Counted from the first letter of the stretch, positions 11,545 through 24,194 are shown. The stretch is 64,000 nt of DNA from Alkalibacillus aidingensis (GCF_014595945.1 NZ_JABXWU010000011.1:17464-81463); one strand, 5' to 3'. Made by a program: numbers and translations. The notes: generated from the sequence alone by a model not told the origin.

Positions 11545-11588
11545 AAAACCGTAAAAAAATATAAAAAATCAAATTAATGTTCGGATTT
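11545..11588 (-). promoter_or_regulatory. PurR operator (two divergent PurBoxes)
   Basis: Box 1, minus strand 11588-11576, reads AAATCCGAACATT and fits the remembered PurBox consensus AWWWCCGAACWWT at every position. Box 2 on the plus strand at 11545-11557 (AAAACCGTAAAAA) matches only the first half. The boxes face each other about 18 bases apart, near the B. subtilis arrangement. Box 1 abuts the truA stop codon. PRPP would relieve repression in the known system. Confidence 0.8.
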
Positions 11589-12325
11589 TAGTAATTTACT
11601 TCCCATAAGCACAAACCATGTCCAGGTGCGGTCATTCCCACCACCTGACGATTAAAGGTTTCCAAGCCGTCTTTTATACATGATGAATTTCGTTTACCTA
11701 ACCCTATTTCAACTAAGGTTCCAACAATAATCCGTACCATATGGGTTAAAAAACCATCTCCACGCACTTGAAAAATGACACGCTTCCCCTCTTGCCATAC
11801 ATCAAGCGAATAGATTGTTCGGGTTTTATCTCCCTTGACATTCGATTTTGAAGCAGAGAAAGCCGTGAAATCATGTCTTCCAACTAAAAGTTGTGCCGCC
11901 TCTTGGATTTTTTCAACGTTTAAGGGCTTCTTGACATGCCATTCGTATAATCGCTGAAATAGATCGTACTCATGATCATTAAGTACGATATAACGATACG
12001 TTTTACCCTTAGCACTTTTTCGTGCGTGAAAATTATCGTCTACTTTTTCAACCCTTTGGATTTGAATATCATTTGGTAACAACGTTTCTAAAGCACGGTG
12101 CCAAGCATTTCTATCAAGGGATAAAGGTGAATTAAAATGAATCACTTGGCCATAAGCGTGGACACCAGCATCCGTACGACCTGAAGAATAAATGCGTACT
12201 TCTTCACCGTGCATTTTAGCTAATGCCTTTTCAATAACAAGTTGGACCGTTCTTTTTTCTAACTGAACCTGGTAACCTGAAAAATAAGTCCCGTCATATG
12301 CAAATGTGATTTTAATCCGTTCCAT
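11588..12325 (-). CDS. truA: tRNA pseudouridine(38-40) synthase
   Basis: TruA converts uridines 38-40 of the anticodon stem-loop to pseudouridine. I start at the ATG at 12325, 7 bases after AAGGAG, giving 245 residues from MERIKITFAYDGTYF. The catalytic Asp lies in SSGRTDAGVHAYGQ, with the family block FLTHMVRIIVGTLVEIG near the C-terminus. It follows ecfT as in B. subtilis, but rplM and rpsI do not come next. Confidence 0.95.
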   Translation of the reverse strand: MERIKITFAYDGTYFSGYQVQLEKRTVQLVIEKALAKMHGEEVRIYSSGRTDAGVHAYGQVIHFNSPLSLDRNAWHRALETLLPNDIQIQRVEKVDDNFHARKSAKGKTYRYIVLNDHEYDLFQRLYEWHVKKPLNVEKIQEAAQLLVGRHDFTAFSASKSNVKGDKTRTIYSLDVWQEGKRVIFQVRGDGFLTHMVRIIVGTLVEIGLGKRNSSCIKDGLETFNRQVVGMTAPGHGLCLWEVNY

Positions 12326-12336
12326 AGCTATTCTCC

Positions 12337-13134
12337 TTACGTTCTGGTCAACCAAAAAACAATCATGATACCAATAAATACAATCGCGGCAAGAAGATCA
12401 ACCTTCTGAAACGTTAATTCTCTTAGCTTGGTCCGACCTTCTCCCCCACGATAACCACGTGCTTCCATCGCTAAGGCTAAATCCTCTGCACGTTTAAAAG
12501 CGCTAATAAATAGTGGAATTAACAGAGGGATAATGGCTTTAACACGTTCTTTTATCGGGCCTGTAGTTAGATCTAATCCTCGTGAAGCCTGAGCTTTTGA
12601 GATCTTGTCCATTTCCTGCATTAATGTCGGAATAAAACGAAGTGATATAGACATCATTAAAGCTAATTCATGTACAGGAAACCGTAACTTATTTAAAGGT
12701 TTTAATAAGGCCTCAACTGCATCTGTGATCGAGATTGGTGTTGTCGTTAACGTTAACAAAGTTGTCATTAATATCAACAAAAATAACCGTGCAGAAATAT
12801 TAGCCCCTTGAATCAAGGCTTGATCATATAGATTAACCCCCCAAAACGAATATAAAATATTCCCTTCACGAGTTAGGAAAATATGTAGTATGAATGTTAA
12901 GGCAATAATAAACCAGACAGGCTTTAACCCTTTTAGGATATATGAAACCGAAATACGTGAAATGATTGCACTTCCAATCGCTAGGGTAAAGAGAGTCATA
13001 AAGCTCATCCAAGTTTCCGCTGAAAAAATAACTAAAACAAATATAAAGACGATCAGAATCTTCAAACGTGGATCTAATCGGTGAATAAACGATTCGCCTG
13101 GCACATACTGACCAATAATTAGTGACTGATTCAA
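12337..13134 (-). CDS. ecfT: Energy-coupling factor transporter transmembrane protein EcfT
   Basis: EcfT is the membrane scaffold that links substrate-specific S components (vitamins, metals) to the EcfA1-EcfA2 ATPases. The 265-residue product has several hydrophobic segments and the coupling-helix motifs ASRGLDL and [10 protein letters not shown] (Ala-Arg-Gly) that contact the ATPases. The start is a TTG overlapping the ecfA2 stop (TTGA), with only a weak ribosome binding site. The substrate cannot be told from these genes because no S component is adjacent. Confidence 0.94.
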   Translation of the reverse strand: MNQSLIIGQYVPGESFIHRLDPRLKILIVFIFVLVIFSAETWMSFMTLFTLAIGSAIISRISVSYILKGLKPVWFIIALTFILHIFLTREGNILYSFWGVNLYDQALIQGANISARLFLLILMTTLLTLTTTPISITDAVEALLKPLNKLRFPVHELALMMSISLRFIPTLMQEMDKISKAQASRGLDLTTGPIKERVKAIIPLLIPLFISAFKRAEDLALAMEARGYRGGEGRTKLRELTFQKVDLLAAIVFIGIMIVFWLTRT

Positions 13135-13997
13135 GAACGCGCACCTGCCTTCACGAAGTCCACCAAGACCTGGCTAATTCCCTCCATGTTGGACTGACAT
13201 TCATTAACTGATACTCCTAACTTGTTCTCAATATAATTAGCGCATTCAAAAACCTCTGGAATATCTAAGCCAATATCCCTTAACCGTTCTTTCTTCTTAA
13301 ACAATTCCTTAGGCTCACCGATCATCTCGACTTTGCCTTGGTTCATGACAATAACCTGATCGGCATAAGCTAATGCATCTTCCATATGGTGTGTAACTAA
13401 CACCGTTGTCTGCTGACGGCTTTGATGTAAATGACTAAAAAGTTTGAGCATTTGACTTCTTCCTAATGGATCTAATCCAGCTGTCGGTTCATCTAAAACT
13501 AGTACACTTGGTTCTAGTACAATCACACCTGCAATCGCCACACGACGCATTTGTCCACCACTTAGTTCAAAAGGAGACCGGTCAAGTACGTCCACTGGTA
13601 ATCCCACGTTGTTTAATACATCTGCCAGTTCGTCCTCTTTCCTATCTAAATCAAACCCGAAGTTCTTAGGACCAAATAAAATATCCTTCTTAACCGTTTC
13701 CTCAAACAGCTGATGTTCAGGATATTGGAAGACAACTCCAACATGTTTGCGCAAATCTTTCACTTGATGATTCTTTTCACTACTAAGCGTAAATTCCCCT
13801 ATAGTGACCTCTCCTTGTATGGGTTTAATCAAACCATTCAAATGTTGAATTAACGTTGACTTACCGGATCCTGTATGGCCAATTATAGCCGTAAACGAAC
13901 CACTCGGAATATGAAACGATAAGTTATGTAACGCTTGGTGTTCAAAAGGGGTATTATATTGGTAAATATAATCTACTTCTTTAAATGTAATGTCCAT
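13131..13997 (-). CDS. ecfA2: Energy-coupling factor transporter ATPase EcfA2
   Basis: One of two ABC ATPases of the group II ECF transporter. The 288-residue product has Walker [13 protein letters not shown]-loop [14 protein letters not shown], the ABC signature [13 protein letters not shown], Walker [13 protein letters not shown] and a switch His in [10 protein letters not shown]-terminal extension of about 80 residues is usual for EcfA. It overlaps ecfA1 by 25 bases and ecfT by 4. Confidence 0.94.
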   Translation of the reverse strand: MDITFKEVDYIYQYNTPFEHQALHNLSFHIPSGSFTAIIGHTGSGKSTLIQHLNGLIKPIQGEVTIGEFTLSSEKNHQVKDLRKHVGVVFQYPEHQLFEETVKKDILFGPKNFGFDLDRKEDELADVLNNVGLPVDVLDRSPFELSGGQMRRVAIAGVIVLEPSVLVLDEPTAGLDPLGRSQMLKLFSHLHQSRQQTTVLVTHHMEDALAYADQVIVMNQGKVEMIGEPKELFKKKERLRDIGLDIPEVFECANYIENKLGVSVNECQSNMEGISQVLVDFVKAGARS

Positions 13998-14800
13998 AGT
14001 TCATCCACCAGTTCCTTAAAATCTAACGGCTCTCGCTCTAAAGTGATATTTTCAGACTTCAATTGATGGTATAATTTAGTGACAAAAGGGGGTTCTAGAC
14101 CAATATTCTCAAGCTCTTCACCTTTTGCGAACAATTGTCTAGGTTCACCCTCAAACCAAACCTCTCCTTGATTTAAAACCAAAACACGATCGGCAAAAGC
14201 GGCTTCTGTTAGATCATGCGTAATCGAAACGATCGAAAGGCCTCTTTCTTCCTTTAACGTTTTCATCGTTTGTAGTAAGTCCTTCCTCCCCATTGGATCT
14301 AACATCGTTGTTGCTTCATCGAAAACAATAACTTCAGGCAACATGGCCAATACACCTGCGATCGCAATTCGTTGCTTTTGTCCTCCCGATAAACGATGGG
14401 GTTCATGTTGCTCATATCCATCCATGCTAACTTGTTTTAAACTCTGTTGGATACGCTCATACATATACTCAGGATCAACACCTAAGTTTTCTAACCCAAA
14501 CGCTACATCATCAAGAACAGTCGTACCTACAAACTGATTCTCGGGATTTTGAAAAACCATTCCTACCTTTTGCCTAACCTCAATTAAGTTCTGCTCTGTG
14601 AGTTCTATGTCATCTATAAACACTTGTCCCTCAGATGGAAGCAGTAATCCATTCATCATCTTGGCAACCGTTGATTTCCCTGATCCGTTATGACCAATTA
14701 AGGCAACCCATTCTCCACGGTCTATAGATAAATTTATATCATTTATTACTTTCGACGAATCATCCCGGTAACGAAATGATACACGATCAAATTTGATCAA
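13973..14800 (-). CDS. ecfA1: Energy-coupling factor transporter ATPase EcfA1
   Basis: The partner ABC ATPase, with Walker [14 protein letters not shown]-loop [14 protein letters not shown], signature [13 protein letters not shown] and Walker [14 protein letters not shown]. The glutamate in DEATT is typical of EcfA1. The start is uncertain. A GTG at 14812 overlaps the GAGGAG ribosome binding site, so I prefer the TTG at 14800 (275 residues), though its 11-base spacing is long. Confidence 0.92.
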   Translation of the reverse strand: MIKFDRVSFRYRDDSSKVINDINLSIDRGEWVALIGHNGSGKSTVAKMMNGLLLPSEGQVFIDDIELTEQNLIEVRQKVGMVFQNPENQFVGTTVLDDVAFGLENLGVDPEYMYERIQQSLKQVSMDGYEQHEPHRLSGGQKQRIAIAGVLAMLPEVIVFDEATTMLDPMGRKDLLQTMKTLKEERGLSIVSITHDLTEAAFADRVLVLNQGEVWFEGEPRQLFAKGEELENIGLEPPFVTKLYHQLKSENITLEREPLDFKELVDELWTLHLKK

Positions 14801-14833
14801 CCTCTTGTACACTCCTCAATCACACTTTTTTTC

Positions 14834-14842
14834 ATTGTACCA
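14834..14842 (-). promoter_or_regulatory. Possible extended -10 promoter for ecfA1-ecfA2-ecfT-truA
   Basis: The minus strand has TGGTACAAT about 20 bases before the ribosome binding site of ecfA1, resembling an extended -10 (TGnTATAAT). No convincing -35 is present at 17 bases. Because an intrinsic terminator follows rplQ, a separate promoter here is expected. The rest of the spacer, 14843-15008, shows no gene. Confidence 0.35.
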
Positions 14843-15008
14843 CATAGTTTGTTTTAATTTTTATCTTAATTGCGTTATATATAATTACTGAAAAGACTAA
14901 CAGAATACGGATATTGCCGTGGAAATAACAGGTACGTAATGACCCCAAATGATGCGTTATCTCTTCTAGTCACCCAAGGCCGATTACCCTCTGAACAGGA
15001 GAAGAAAC

Positions 15009-15060
15009 AAAAAAAGGGCACAGCTCCCACAAGTTAATGGAATCTGAGCACCCCTTTCTT
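15009..15060 (-). terminator. Intrinsic terminator after rplQ
   Basis: On the minus strand, GAAAGGG and GCTC pair with GAGC and CCCTTT around a loop of about 20 bases, and a run of seven T follows. It closes the S10-spc-alpha transcription block. Confidence 0.85.
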
Positions 15061-15073
15061 ATCAATCATTCAA

Positions 15074-15436
15074 TTAGTCAACTAATTCAATAATCACTGT
15101 CTTTGCTCCGTCACCTTTACGCTCACCTAGCTTAAGGATACGAGTGTAACCGCCTTGACGTTCTTCAAAACGTGGAGCAATATCAGAAAATAGTTTTTGT
15201 AATGCGTTATTACCTTCTTCATCTGCTTCTACTTTACGTAGATAAGATGCTGCTTGTCTGCGAGCATGAAGGTCTCCACGCTTACCTAATGTAATCATTT
15301 TCTCAACAACTGGACGTAGCTCTTTAGCTTTAGCTTCTGTTGTCTCAATCCGTTCATGAACAATAAGATCAGTAGCTAAGTTACGTAACAGAGCTTTACG
15401 TTGGTCAGTTGTACGACCTAATTTCGCTTTTGCCAT
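15074..15436 (-). CDS. rplQ: 50S ribosomal protein L17
   Basis: L17 lies near the polypeptide exit tunnel of the large subunit. I start at the ATG at 15436, 8 bases after GGAGG; an upstream in-frame TTG adds two residues and is less likely. The 120-residue product shows [20 protein letters not shown] and [17 protein letters not shown], typical of bacterial L17. It is the last gene of the alpha operon, 46 bases after rpoA, with a terminator behind it. Confidence 0.97.
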   Translation of the reverse strand: MAKAKLGRTTDQRKALLRNLATDLIVHERIETTEAKAKELRPVVEKMITLGKRGDLHARRQAASYLRKVEADEEGNNALQKLFSDIAPRFEERQGGYTRILKLGERKGDGAKTVIIELVD

Positions 15437-15482
15437 CCTCAAAACCTCCTTCGTTTAGGAATTCATACGATGTCTTTTATAC

Positions 15483-16427
15483 TTAATCTTCTTTACGTAA
15501 GCCTAAGTTAAGGTCTTCTAGCTTGTGTTTCACTTCATCAAGTGATTTACGTCCTAAGTTACGAACCTTCATCATGTCTTCTTCGGATTTTTGTGTTAGT
15601 TCTTGAACCGTGTTAATACCAGCACGCTTCAGACAATTATAAGAACGAACGGATAGGTCTAACTCTTCAATTGTCATTTCTAACACTTTTTCCTTCTGGT
15701 CTTCTTCTTTTTCAACCATAATCTCCGCATTTTGCGCTTCATCAGTTAAGCCAACGAACACATTTAAATGTTCTGTGAACACCTTCGCACCAAGAGAAAT
15801 AGCTTCTTCTGGGCGAATGCTACCATCAGTCCATACATCTAATGTCAGCTTATCATAGTTACTGATTTGACCGACACGTGTATTTTCTACTTGGTACGTC
15901 ACACGCTCCACTGGTGTGAAGATCGAATCAACTGGAATGACACCAATTGGTTGCTCATCACTCTTATTTGCATCTGCAGGGCGATAACCTCGACCCTTCT
16001 CAGCGAAAATCTTCATGTTAAGCTTACCATTACCAGTAATCGTTGCAATCTTCAAGTCAGGGTTTAGAATCTCAACATCGCTATCATGCTGTATATCTGC
16101 TGCCGTAACAACACCTTCACCTTGAGTCTCAATCTCTAAAGTTTTGGCATCATCTGAGTAAATCTTTAAAGCTAACTTCTTAAGATTTAAGATGATCGTT
16201 GTTACATCCTCAACAACATAATCTAAAGTTGTGAACTCATGTAAAGCACCTTCAATTTGAACTGATGTCACTGCTGCTCCTGGAAGTGAGGATAATAGGA
16301 TACGACGTATAGAGTTACCCATCGTTGTACCATATCCACGCTCTAATGGTTCAATTACAAACTTACCGAACTTAGCATCATCGCTAACTTCAATTGTTTC
16401 AACTTTCGGTTTTTCAATTTCAATCAT
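15483..16427 (-). CDS. rpoA: DNA-directed RNA polymerase subunit alpha
   Basis: Alpha dimerises to nucleate RNA polymerase assembly and contacts UP elements and activators. The 314-residue product has the N-terminal assembly domain ([31 protein letters not shown]), an acidic linker near residues 230-245, and the C-terminal domain with the DNA-binding helix-hairpin ([29 protein letters not shown]). It lies in the usual place between rpsK and rplQ. Confidence 0.98.
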   Translation of the reverse strand: MIEIEKPKVETIEVSDDAKFGKFVIEPLERGYGTTMGNSIRRILLSSLPGAAVTSVQIEGALHEFTTLDYVVEDVTTIILNLKKLALKIYSDDAKTLEIETQGEGVVTAADIQHDSDVEILNPDLKIATITGNGKLNMKIFAEKGRGYRPADANKSDEQPIGVIPVDSIFTPVERVTYQVENTRVGQISNYDKLTLDVWTDGSIRPEEAISLGAKVFTEHLNVFVGLTDEAQNAEIMVEKEEDQKEKVLEMTIEELDLSVRSYNCLKRAGINTVQELTQKSEEDMMKVRNLGRKSLDEVKHKLEDLNLGLRKED

Positions 16428-16457
16428 TCACAAAACCCTCCTTCAAAACGTCGAAAC

Positions 16458-16487
16458 AACGATGATTACTTATCTAAAATCATCGTT
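16458..16487 (-). promoter_or_regulatory. Stem-loop in the rpsK-rpoA spacer
   Basis: A perfect 9-bp inverted repeat, AACGATGAT and ATCATCGTT, encloses 12 bases about 30 bases before the rpoA start. No T run follows on the minus strand, so it is not a typical terminator. It may affect mRNA processing or rpoA translation. The spacer of 183 bases is otherwise without a gene. Confidence 0.5.
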
Positions 16488-16610
16488 ATTCGCCAAAAGC
16501 GGGTGGGTCCCACGTTTTAAAAACGCGGAACAAAAACCCAAATAACCGTGCAAAGCTTTTTTAGCTATCATATCCCATTATAGACGGGATGACAAATTAT
16601 ATACTTCTAA

Positions 16611-17012
<402 letters not shown>

Positions 17013-17036
17013 GACTAGCATACCTCCTTTTTTCTA

Positions 17037-17402
17037 TTATTTTCGCTTATTCGCTACTGTACGGCGTGGACCTTTACGTGTACGAGAGTTGTTCTTTGTC
17101 TTCTGACCACGTGTTGGTAAGCCACGACGATGACGGATTCCACGATAAGACCCGATCTCAATTAAACGTTTAATGTTTAGAGATGTTTCACGACGAAGGT
17201 CACCTTCTACCGTGTAATTGTCCATCTCTTTACGGATATTTGATAGTTCTTCTTCAGTTAGATCACGTACGCGTGTATCTTCACTTACACCAGCTGCTTC
17301 TAAGATTTCTTTAGCAGTTGAATGACTAACACCGTAAATGTATGTTAATGAGATAACAACACGCTTTTCACGTGGAATATCTACACCTGCAATACGAGCC
17401 AT
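17037..17402 (-). CDS. rpsM: 30S ribosomal protein S13
   Basis: S13 is in the 30S head and contacts P-site tRNA and the central bridge. The 121-residue product begins [21 protein letters not shown] (first 20 quoted loosely). It contains [21 protein letters not shown] and a basic tail ending [11 protein letters not shown]. It follows rpmJ in the alpha operon. Confidence 0.97.
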   Translation of the reverse strand: MARIAGVDIPREKRVVISLTYIYGVSHSTAKEILEAAGVSEDTRVRDLTEEELSNIRKEMDNYTVEGDLRRETSLNIKRLIEIGSYRGIRHRRGLPTRGQKTKNNSRTRKGPRRTVANKRK

Positions 17403-17426
17403 GAGTGCATTGCACCTCCTTTAAAA

Positions 17427-17771
<345 letters not shown>

Positions 17772-17794
<23 letters not shown>

Positions 17795-18110
17795 CGAGAG
17801 AATCTCCCTTCTTCCAATCTGTCAGCGCTTCGTTGACAAATTTTGATATTGCGAAGCGAAGTTTTCCGTTCGTTACACGACCCGTCTCTTCTAGGCTAGT
17901 TTTAACTTCAGGAGAGACAAAATCAGTTAATTCAACATGATGAAGGTTTTTGCGCTTCGGTCGATCAAATTTTCGTTTATCTCCATCTGCTAGCATAACA
18001 AACTTTTGATCCACGAATCCAATAATCACTGCATACTGGTTTGCTTCTCGACCTCTTAGTATTTTAACTATTTGTCCGAGCTTAGGACTCCCCGATTCAC
18101 CATCGTTCAA
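17772..18110 (-). CDS. KOW-domain RNA-binding protein (L14e-like, B. subtilis YbzG type)
   Basis: The 112-residue product has an N-terminal KOW-like segment ([20 protein letters not shown]). The block [20 protein letters not shown] and the segment [19 protein letters not shown] follow. It resembles the small protein found between map and infA in Bacilli. A ribosome-associated or RNA-binding role is inferred only from the fold and position. The start is a TTG with AAGGTGA in front. Its 3' end overlaps infA. Confidence 0.85.
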
Positions 18111-18126
18111 TCGTCATCACCTTCAC

Positions 18127-19556
<1,430 letters not shown>

Positions 19557-19564
19557 TTAAAGCC

Positions 19565-20857
19565 CTACTTGATAAAGCCACGATAGTGACGTTTGACTAA
19601 TTGACTTTCTAGCTGTTTCATCGTGTTTAATGCAACACCGACAACAATTAGTAAACTAGTTCCGCCAATTTGTACAGCTGCTGGCAAGTTTGCGATACCT
19701 CCTAAAATAATTGGGAAGATCGCTACAACAGCTAAGAATAAGGCTCCAACGAACGTTAAGCGGTACATTACGCGAGTTAAATACGTTTCTGTATTCTTAC
19801 CAGGTCTAATTCCCGGTACATAACCGCCTTGTTTTTGTAAGTTTTCAGCCATCTGCTCTGGGTTAACTTGAACAAATGTATAGAAATACGTAAATGCAAT
19901 GATTAGAGCAAAGTAGAGAACCATACCTACTGGCTCATTGTAATCAAAAATCCACTGCATTGTTGCTGCAAATTCATTACCTTCAAAAAATCCAGCTATC
20001 GTCTGAGGTGCGACAATAAAAGATATTGCAAAGATAATTGGGATAACCCCAGCTGCATTAACCTTTAAAGGTAAATGCGTGGATTGACCTCCAACTGGAG
20101 AGCGATTAACTGTTCGTTTAGCATACTGGATTGGGATTTTACGTAGCGCTTGTTGAATGAAGATTACACCAACAATTACGGCAATAACCACTAATAAAAT
20201 GATTCCCAAAATAGCTAGGTTGATAAACAGCTGATCTCCAGAACCTGCAATATACTGTTCCCATAATTGGTTGACACTGTTCGGTATTCCGGCAACAATA
20301 CCTGCAAAAATAAGAATGGAAATACCATTACCAACGCCGAATTCAGTGATTTGTTCGCCCAACCACATTAAGAATGTTGTACCACCCGTTAAGACAACCG
20401 CAATAATGAAGTAAGTCATCGGACTAGGATTACTAATCAAAGCACCTTCTGTCATGTAGTTGAACCCAATTGACATACCAATTGCCTGAATGAATGCTAA
20501 AATCACTGTGAAATAACGCGTAAACTGAGCTAGCTTACGACGTCCCATTTCACCTTGCTTACGCCATTCAGTAAATTTCGGAACGACATCCATTTGCAGT
20601 AGCTGCATAATAATCGCAGCTGTGATGTATGGGAAAACACCCATAGCAAAAACGGAGAATTGACTTAACGCTCCGCCTCCGAATGTGTCAATGAAACCAA
20701 ATGCATTGACATCATTCATCATCGTTAATGCTTCTTTATCCGAAAAAGGAACAGGAATAAATGTTCCGAGTCTGAAAACAACTAAGATAGCAAGTGTGAA
20801 AAGGATCTTTCGTCGGATGTCAGCTACACGCATTAAATTGGAAAGTGTGCGGAACAT
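19565..20857 (-). CDS. secY: Protein translocase subunit SecY
   Basis: SecY is the channel of the Sec translocon and works with SecE (encoded at 47392-47559) and SecG. The 430-residue product has ten hydrophobic segments. Signatures include FVQQALRKIPIQYAKR-type sequence (IQQALRKIPIQYAKR), NAAGVIPIIFA and KQGGYVPGIRPGK. The start shares one base with the rplO stop (TAATG). Confidence 0.97.
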   Translation of the reverse strand: MFRTLSNLMRVADIRRKILFTLAILVVFRLGTFIPVPFSDKEALTMMNDVNAFGFIDTFGGGALSQFSVFAMGVFPYITAAIIMQLLQMDVVPKFTEWRKQGEMGRRKLAQFTRYFTVILAFIQAIGMSIGFNYMTEGALISNPSPMTYFIIAVVLTGGTTFLMWLGEQITEFGVGNGISILIFAGIVAGIPNSVNQLWEQYIAGSGDQLFINLAILGIILLVVIAVIVGVIFIQQALRKIPIQYAKRTVNRSPVGGQSTHLPLKVNAAGVIPIIFAISFIVAPQTIAGFFEGNEFAATMQWIFDYNEPVGMVLYFALIIAFTYFYTFVQVNPEQMAENLQKQGGYVPGIRPGKNTETYLTRVMYRLTFVGALFLAVVAIFPIILGGIANLPAAVQIGGTSLLIVVGVALNTMKQLESQLVKRHYRGFIK

Positions 20858-21297
20858 TAAATCACCTCAGTTTGACCGCCTGCCGCTTCAATAGCTTCTT
20901 TAGCAGAAGCTGAGAACTTATGAGCTTTTACAGTCAATTTTTTCTCTAGGTTACCACTACCTAGTACTTTAACTCCTGCTTTCACTTTGCTGATGACACC
21001 AGTCTCTAAAAGAAGTTCTGGTGTTATTTCTGTACCTTCGTCGAAACGATTTAATGAATCTAAATTCACAATCGCATACTCTTTACGGTTAATGTTTGTG
21101 AAACCACGCTTTGGAAGGCGTTGATATAAAGGCATTTGTCCACCTTCAAAGCCAGGACGTACACTACCGCCTGAACGAGCTTTTTGTCCTTTATGACCAC
21201 GACCTGAAGTTTTCCCATTTCCTGTAGCCATACCGCGTCCTACACGATTACGCTTTTTACGAGATCCTTCAGCCTTTTTTAACTCATGAAGTTTCAT
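20857..21297 (-). CDS. rplO: 50S ribosomal protein L15
   Basis: L15 is a late-assembly large-subunit protein. The 146-residue product has the glycine-rich, basic N-terminal tail ([20 protein letters not shown]) and the globular domain with [17 protein letters not shown] and [13 protein letters not shown]. It lies between rpmD and secY. Confidence 0.97.
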   Translation of the reverse strand: MKLHELKKAEGSRKKRNRVGRGMATGNGKTSGRGHKGQKARSGGSVRPGFEGGQMPLYQRLPKRGFTNINRKEYAIVNLDSLNRFDEGTEITPELLLETGVISKVKAGVKVLGSGNLEKKLTVKAHKFSASAKEAIEAAGGQTEVI

Positions 21298-21328
21298 TCG
21301 AGCACCTCCTCTTTACGTTAATCGTCAC

Positions 21329-21511
21329 TTACGCTTCTTTTACTTCTACTAAGTGGGATACTTTGTTAATCATTCCACGGATTGCAGCTGTATCTTCATG
21401 AACAACTGTCTGACTAATTTTGCTTAAGCCTAGAGCTTTAACCGTGTCACGTTGATCTTGTTTTCTACCAATAACACTACGTGTGAGGGTAATTTCTAAT
21501 TTGTTAGCCAT
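21329..21511 (-). CDS. rpmD: 50S ribosomal protein L30
   Basis: The 60-residue short bacterial L30 shows [20 protein letters not shown] and [20 protein letters not shown], the usual two-strand and helix core. It sits in the spc operon 14 bases after rpsE. Confidence 0.96.
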   Translation of the reverse strand: MANKLEITLTRSVIGRKQDQRDTVKALGLSKISQTVVHEDTAAIRGMINKVSHLVEVKEA

Positions 21512-21524
21512 GTCTTATCCCTCC

Positions 21525-22028
21525 TTATCCTAACAGTTCCTCAACTGATTTACCGCGTAACTTAGCAACGTCCTGTGCTGATTTAAGTTCACTTAAACCT
21601 TGAATAGTTGCACGAACCATATTGATTGGTGTATTTGAACCTAAAGACTTAGATAAAATATCGTGAATTCCTGCTAATTCTAACACCGCACGTACCGGAC
21701 CACCTGCGATTACTCCAGTACCCTCAGCTGCAGGTTTTAGTAGGATGTTCCCAGCACCAAATTGACCATGAATTTCGTGTGGAATTGTCGTACCTTTAAT
21801 TGGTACACGGATTAAGTTTTTCTTACCGTCTTCAATCGCCTTGCGAATAGCTTCTGGTACTTCGTGTGCTTTACCAGTACCGAAACCAACGTGACCATTT
21901 TTATCACCAACAACGACTAGTGCTGTGAAGCGAAAACGACGACCACCCTTCACAACCTTAGATACACGGTTAACTGTAACAACGCGCTCTTCGATATCAA
22001 GCTTACTTGCATCAATTTTTGTGTTCAT
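21525..22028 (-). CDS. rpsE: 30S ribosomal protein S5
   Basis: S5 sits at the mRNA entry of the 30S subunit and affects accuracy. The 167-residue product has the S5 double-stranded RNA domain ([20 protein letters not shown]) and the C-terminal domain ([19 protein letters not shown]). The [10 protein letters not shown] loop linked to spectinomycin resistance looks unaltered. Confidence 0.97.
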   Translation of the reverse strand: MNTKIDASKLDIEERVVTVNRVSKVVKGGRRFRFTALVVVGDKNGHVGFGTGKAHEVPEAIRKAIEDGKKNLIRVPIKGTTIPHEIHGQFGAGNILLKPAAEGTGVIAGGPVRAVLELAGIHDILSKSLGSNTPINMVRATIQGLSELKSAQDVAKLRGKSVEELLG

Positions 22029-22052
22029 GCCTTTCCCTCCTTTATAACTTTA

Positions 22053-22415
22053 TTAAAATTCTAAACCTGCTTCACGAGCAGCTTCTGCTAATGCTTTAAC
22101 ACGACCATGGTATAAGTAACCACCACGATCAAAAACGACTGATTTATAACCTTTTTCTGTAGCACGGTTAGCGATCAATTCGCCTACTTGCTTAGCGGCT
22201 TCAACATTACCCGTACCTTCAGCTTTGAATTCAGGGTCAACCGTTGAGGCACTAACGATTGTTACACCAGTAAGGTCATCAATCAACTGTGCATAAATGT
22301 GTTTATTCGAACGGTAAACATTCAAGCGTGGACGCTCTGAAGTACCGGTTAAATGACGACGAACACGGCTATGACGCTTTTTACGAACAGCGTTTTTATC
22401 TTGTTTCGTAATCAT
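22053..22415 (-). CDS. rplR: 50S ribosomal protein L18
   Basis: L18 binds 5S rRNA with L5. The 120-residue product shows [33 protein letters not shown] and the C-terminal [20 protein letters not shown]. It has normal length and the standard position between rplF and rpsE. Confidence 0.97.
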   Translation of the reverse strand: MITKQDKNAVRKKRHSRVRRHLTGTSERPRLNVYRSNKHIYAQLIDDLTGVTIVSASTVDPEFKAEGTGNVEAAKQVGELIANRATEKGYKSVVFDRGGYLYHGRVKALAEAAREAGLEF

Positions 22416-22447
22416 CTAGGTCACTCCTTTCTGTCTTTTAACGGATA

Positions 22448-22984
22448 TTATTTAGCAGTCTTACCTTCTTTACGACGTACATGTTCGTTCTCATAACGAA
22501 TTCCTTTACCTTTGTAAGGTTCAGGTGTACGAATAGCACGAATGTTAGCTGCTACAGCACCGACTTTTTCTTTATCAATACCCTTAACAACGATCTTTGT
22601 GTTAGATGGACACTCAATATCAACACCTTCAGTTGGTTCAACCTCAACTGGGTGTGAATATCCAGCGTTAACCACTAACTTCTTACCTTGCATTTGAGCA
22701 CGGTAACCAACACCGACAACCTCTAAAGATTTCTCGTAACCTTTAGACACACCTTCAACCATATTAGCAATGTTGCTGCGTGTTGTACCGTGTAATGAGC
22801 GGTGTTCCTTAGATTCGCTTGGGCGTTCAACTGTTAATTGATTATCTTCAATGTTAACTTTCATTTCATCGTGAATTGTACGAGACAATTCGCCTTTAGG
22901 GCCTTTAACTGTAACTGTTGTACCATCCACTTTAATTTCTACATCGTTTGGGATTTCAATTGGTTTTAAACCTACACGAGACAT
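22448..22984 (-). CDS. rplF: 50S ribosomal protein L6
   Basis: L6 lies near the factor-binding site of the large subunit. The 178-residue product holds two related alpha/beta repeats. Signature parts are [36 protein letters not shown] and the C-terminal [20 protein letters not shown]. Confidence 0.97.
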   Translation of the reverse strand: MSRVGLKPIEIPNDVEIKVDGTTVTVKGPKGELSRTIHDEMKVNIEDNQLTVERPSESKEHRSLHGTTRSNIANMVEGVSKGYEKSLEVVGVGYRAQMQGKKLVVNAGYSHPVEVEPTEGVDIECPSNTKIVVKGIDKEKVGAVAANIRAIRTPEPYKGKGIRYENEHVRRKEGKTAK

Positions 22985-23015
22985 TCCCTTACACCTCCTG
23001 ACTGTTCAGTTTTGA

Positions 23016-23414
23016 TTACCAAACGTAAGCTAGCACTTCGCCGCCTACTGCTTGCTCACGAGCTTCCTTATCCGTTAAAACACCTTTGGAAGTTGAAACT
23101 ACAGCGATACCTAGACCGTTTAATACGCGTGGTAGCTCTTCAGCTTTTGCATACACACGTAAGCCAGGCTTACTGATCTTTTTAATTCCTGTAATAACGC
23201 GCTCGTTATTAGAACCGTATTTAAGGAATAGACGTAAAACGCCTTGTTTATTATCTTCAACAAATTCGTAATCGCGAATGAAACCTTCACGCTTCAAGAT
23301 ATCAACAATCTCTTGTTTCAGTTTAGAAGCAGGTACTTCTAACTGATCATGACGTACCATGTTTGCATTACGAATTCTTGTTAGCATATCTGCAATTGGA
23401 TCTGTCATTGACAT
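23016..23414 (-). CDS. rpsH: 30S ribosomal protein S8
   Basis: S8 binds the central domain of 16S rRNA early in assembly. The 132-residue product opens [18 protein letters not shown] and ends with the RNA-binding signature [21 protein letters not shown] second ATG two codons in (MTDPIAD) is possible, but the first lies 10 bases after AGGAGG. Confidence 0.97.
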   Translation of the reverse strand: MSMTDPIADMLTRIRNANMVRHDQLEVPASKLKQEIVDILKREGFIRDYEFVEDNKQGVLRLFLKYGSNNERVITGIKKISKPGLRVYAKAEELPRVLNGLGIAVVSTSKGVLTDKEAREQAVGGEVLAYVW

Positions 23415-23444
23415 TTTTACATTACCTCCTTCCCCACACTGGGC

Positions 23445-23630
23445 TTACCAACTAGCTTTTTTAACGCCTGGAATTTGACCTTCGTATGCTAATTCACGGA
23501 AACAAATTCGGCATAATTTAAATTTACGAATGACCGAATGTGGACGTCCACAACGCTCACAACGAGTATATTCACGTACTTTGTACTTAGCTTTACGTTG
23601 TTGTTTCGCAACCATAGATTTTTTAGCCAC
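23445..23630 (-). CDS. rpsN: 30S ribosomal protein S14, zinc-binding type Z
   Basis: S14 completes the 30S head. At 61 residues, with the zinc ligands CERCGRPH and CRICFRE, this is the short zinc type found as the main copy in Bacillus spc operons, as opposed to the longer zinc-free paralogue. It lies between rplE and rpsH. Confidence 0.97.
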   Translation of the reverse strand: MAKKSMVAKQQRKAKYKVREYTRCERCGRPHSVIRKFKLCRICFRELAYEGQIPGVKKASW

Positions 23631-23654
23631 AATTTTCCCTCCTTTAGGTCAAGG

Positions 23655-24194
23655 TTACTGTCTGAACGGCATTCCGAATTGTCCAAGTAATTCGCGAGCT
23701 TCCTCGTCCGTATCAGCAGATGTAACAATTACGATATCCATACCACGTACTTTACTTACTTTATCGTAATCAATTTCCGGGAAAATCAATTGTTCTTTTA
23801 CACCTAAAGTGTAGTTTCCACGTCCATCAAACGCTTTGCTTGAGATTCCGCGGAAGTCACGAACACGTGGTAGTGAAACTGCAATCAGTTTTTGTAAGAA
23901 CTCATACATACGCTCACCACGTAGTGTTACTTTAGCTCCAATCGGCATTCCTTCACGTAAGCGGAAACCTGCGATTGATTTTTTCGCTTTAGTAACTGTC
24001 GGTTTTTGACCGGAAATTAACTCTAATTCTTCAACTGCATTATCAAGTGCTTTTGAATTTTGTACTGCATCACCAACACCCATATTGATTACGATCTTCT
24101 CAACTTTTGGTGCTTGCATCACAGAACTATAATTAAATTTTTCTACTAAACTTGGTACGATCTCTTCTTGATACTTCTTTTTAAGTTCGTTCAT
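23655..24194 (-). CDS. rplE: 50S ribosomal protein L5
   Basis: L5 binds 5S rRNA and contacts P-site tRNA. I start at the ATG at 24194, 8 bases after GGAGG, giving 179 residues from [16 protein letters not shown]. Family blocks are [38 protein letters not shown] and the glycine-rich [15 protein letters not shown]. Confidence 0.97.
   Translation of the reverse strand: MNELKKKYQEEIVPSLVEKFNYSSVMQAPKVEKIVINMGVGDAVQNSKALDNAVEELELISGQKPTVTKAKKSIAGFRLREGMPIGAKVTLRGERMYEFLQKLIAVSLPRVRDFRGISSKAFDGRGNYTLGVKEQLIFPEIDYDKVSKVRGMDIVIVTSADTDEEARELLGQFGMPFRQ

Noticed and set aside
21525..22028. Spectinomycin-resistance change in S5
   Set aside because: The loop around [10 protein letters not shown] looks normal with no deletion.
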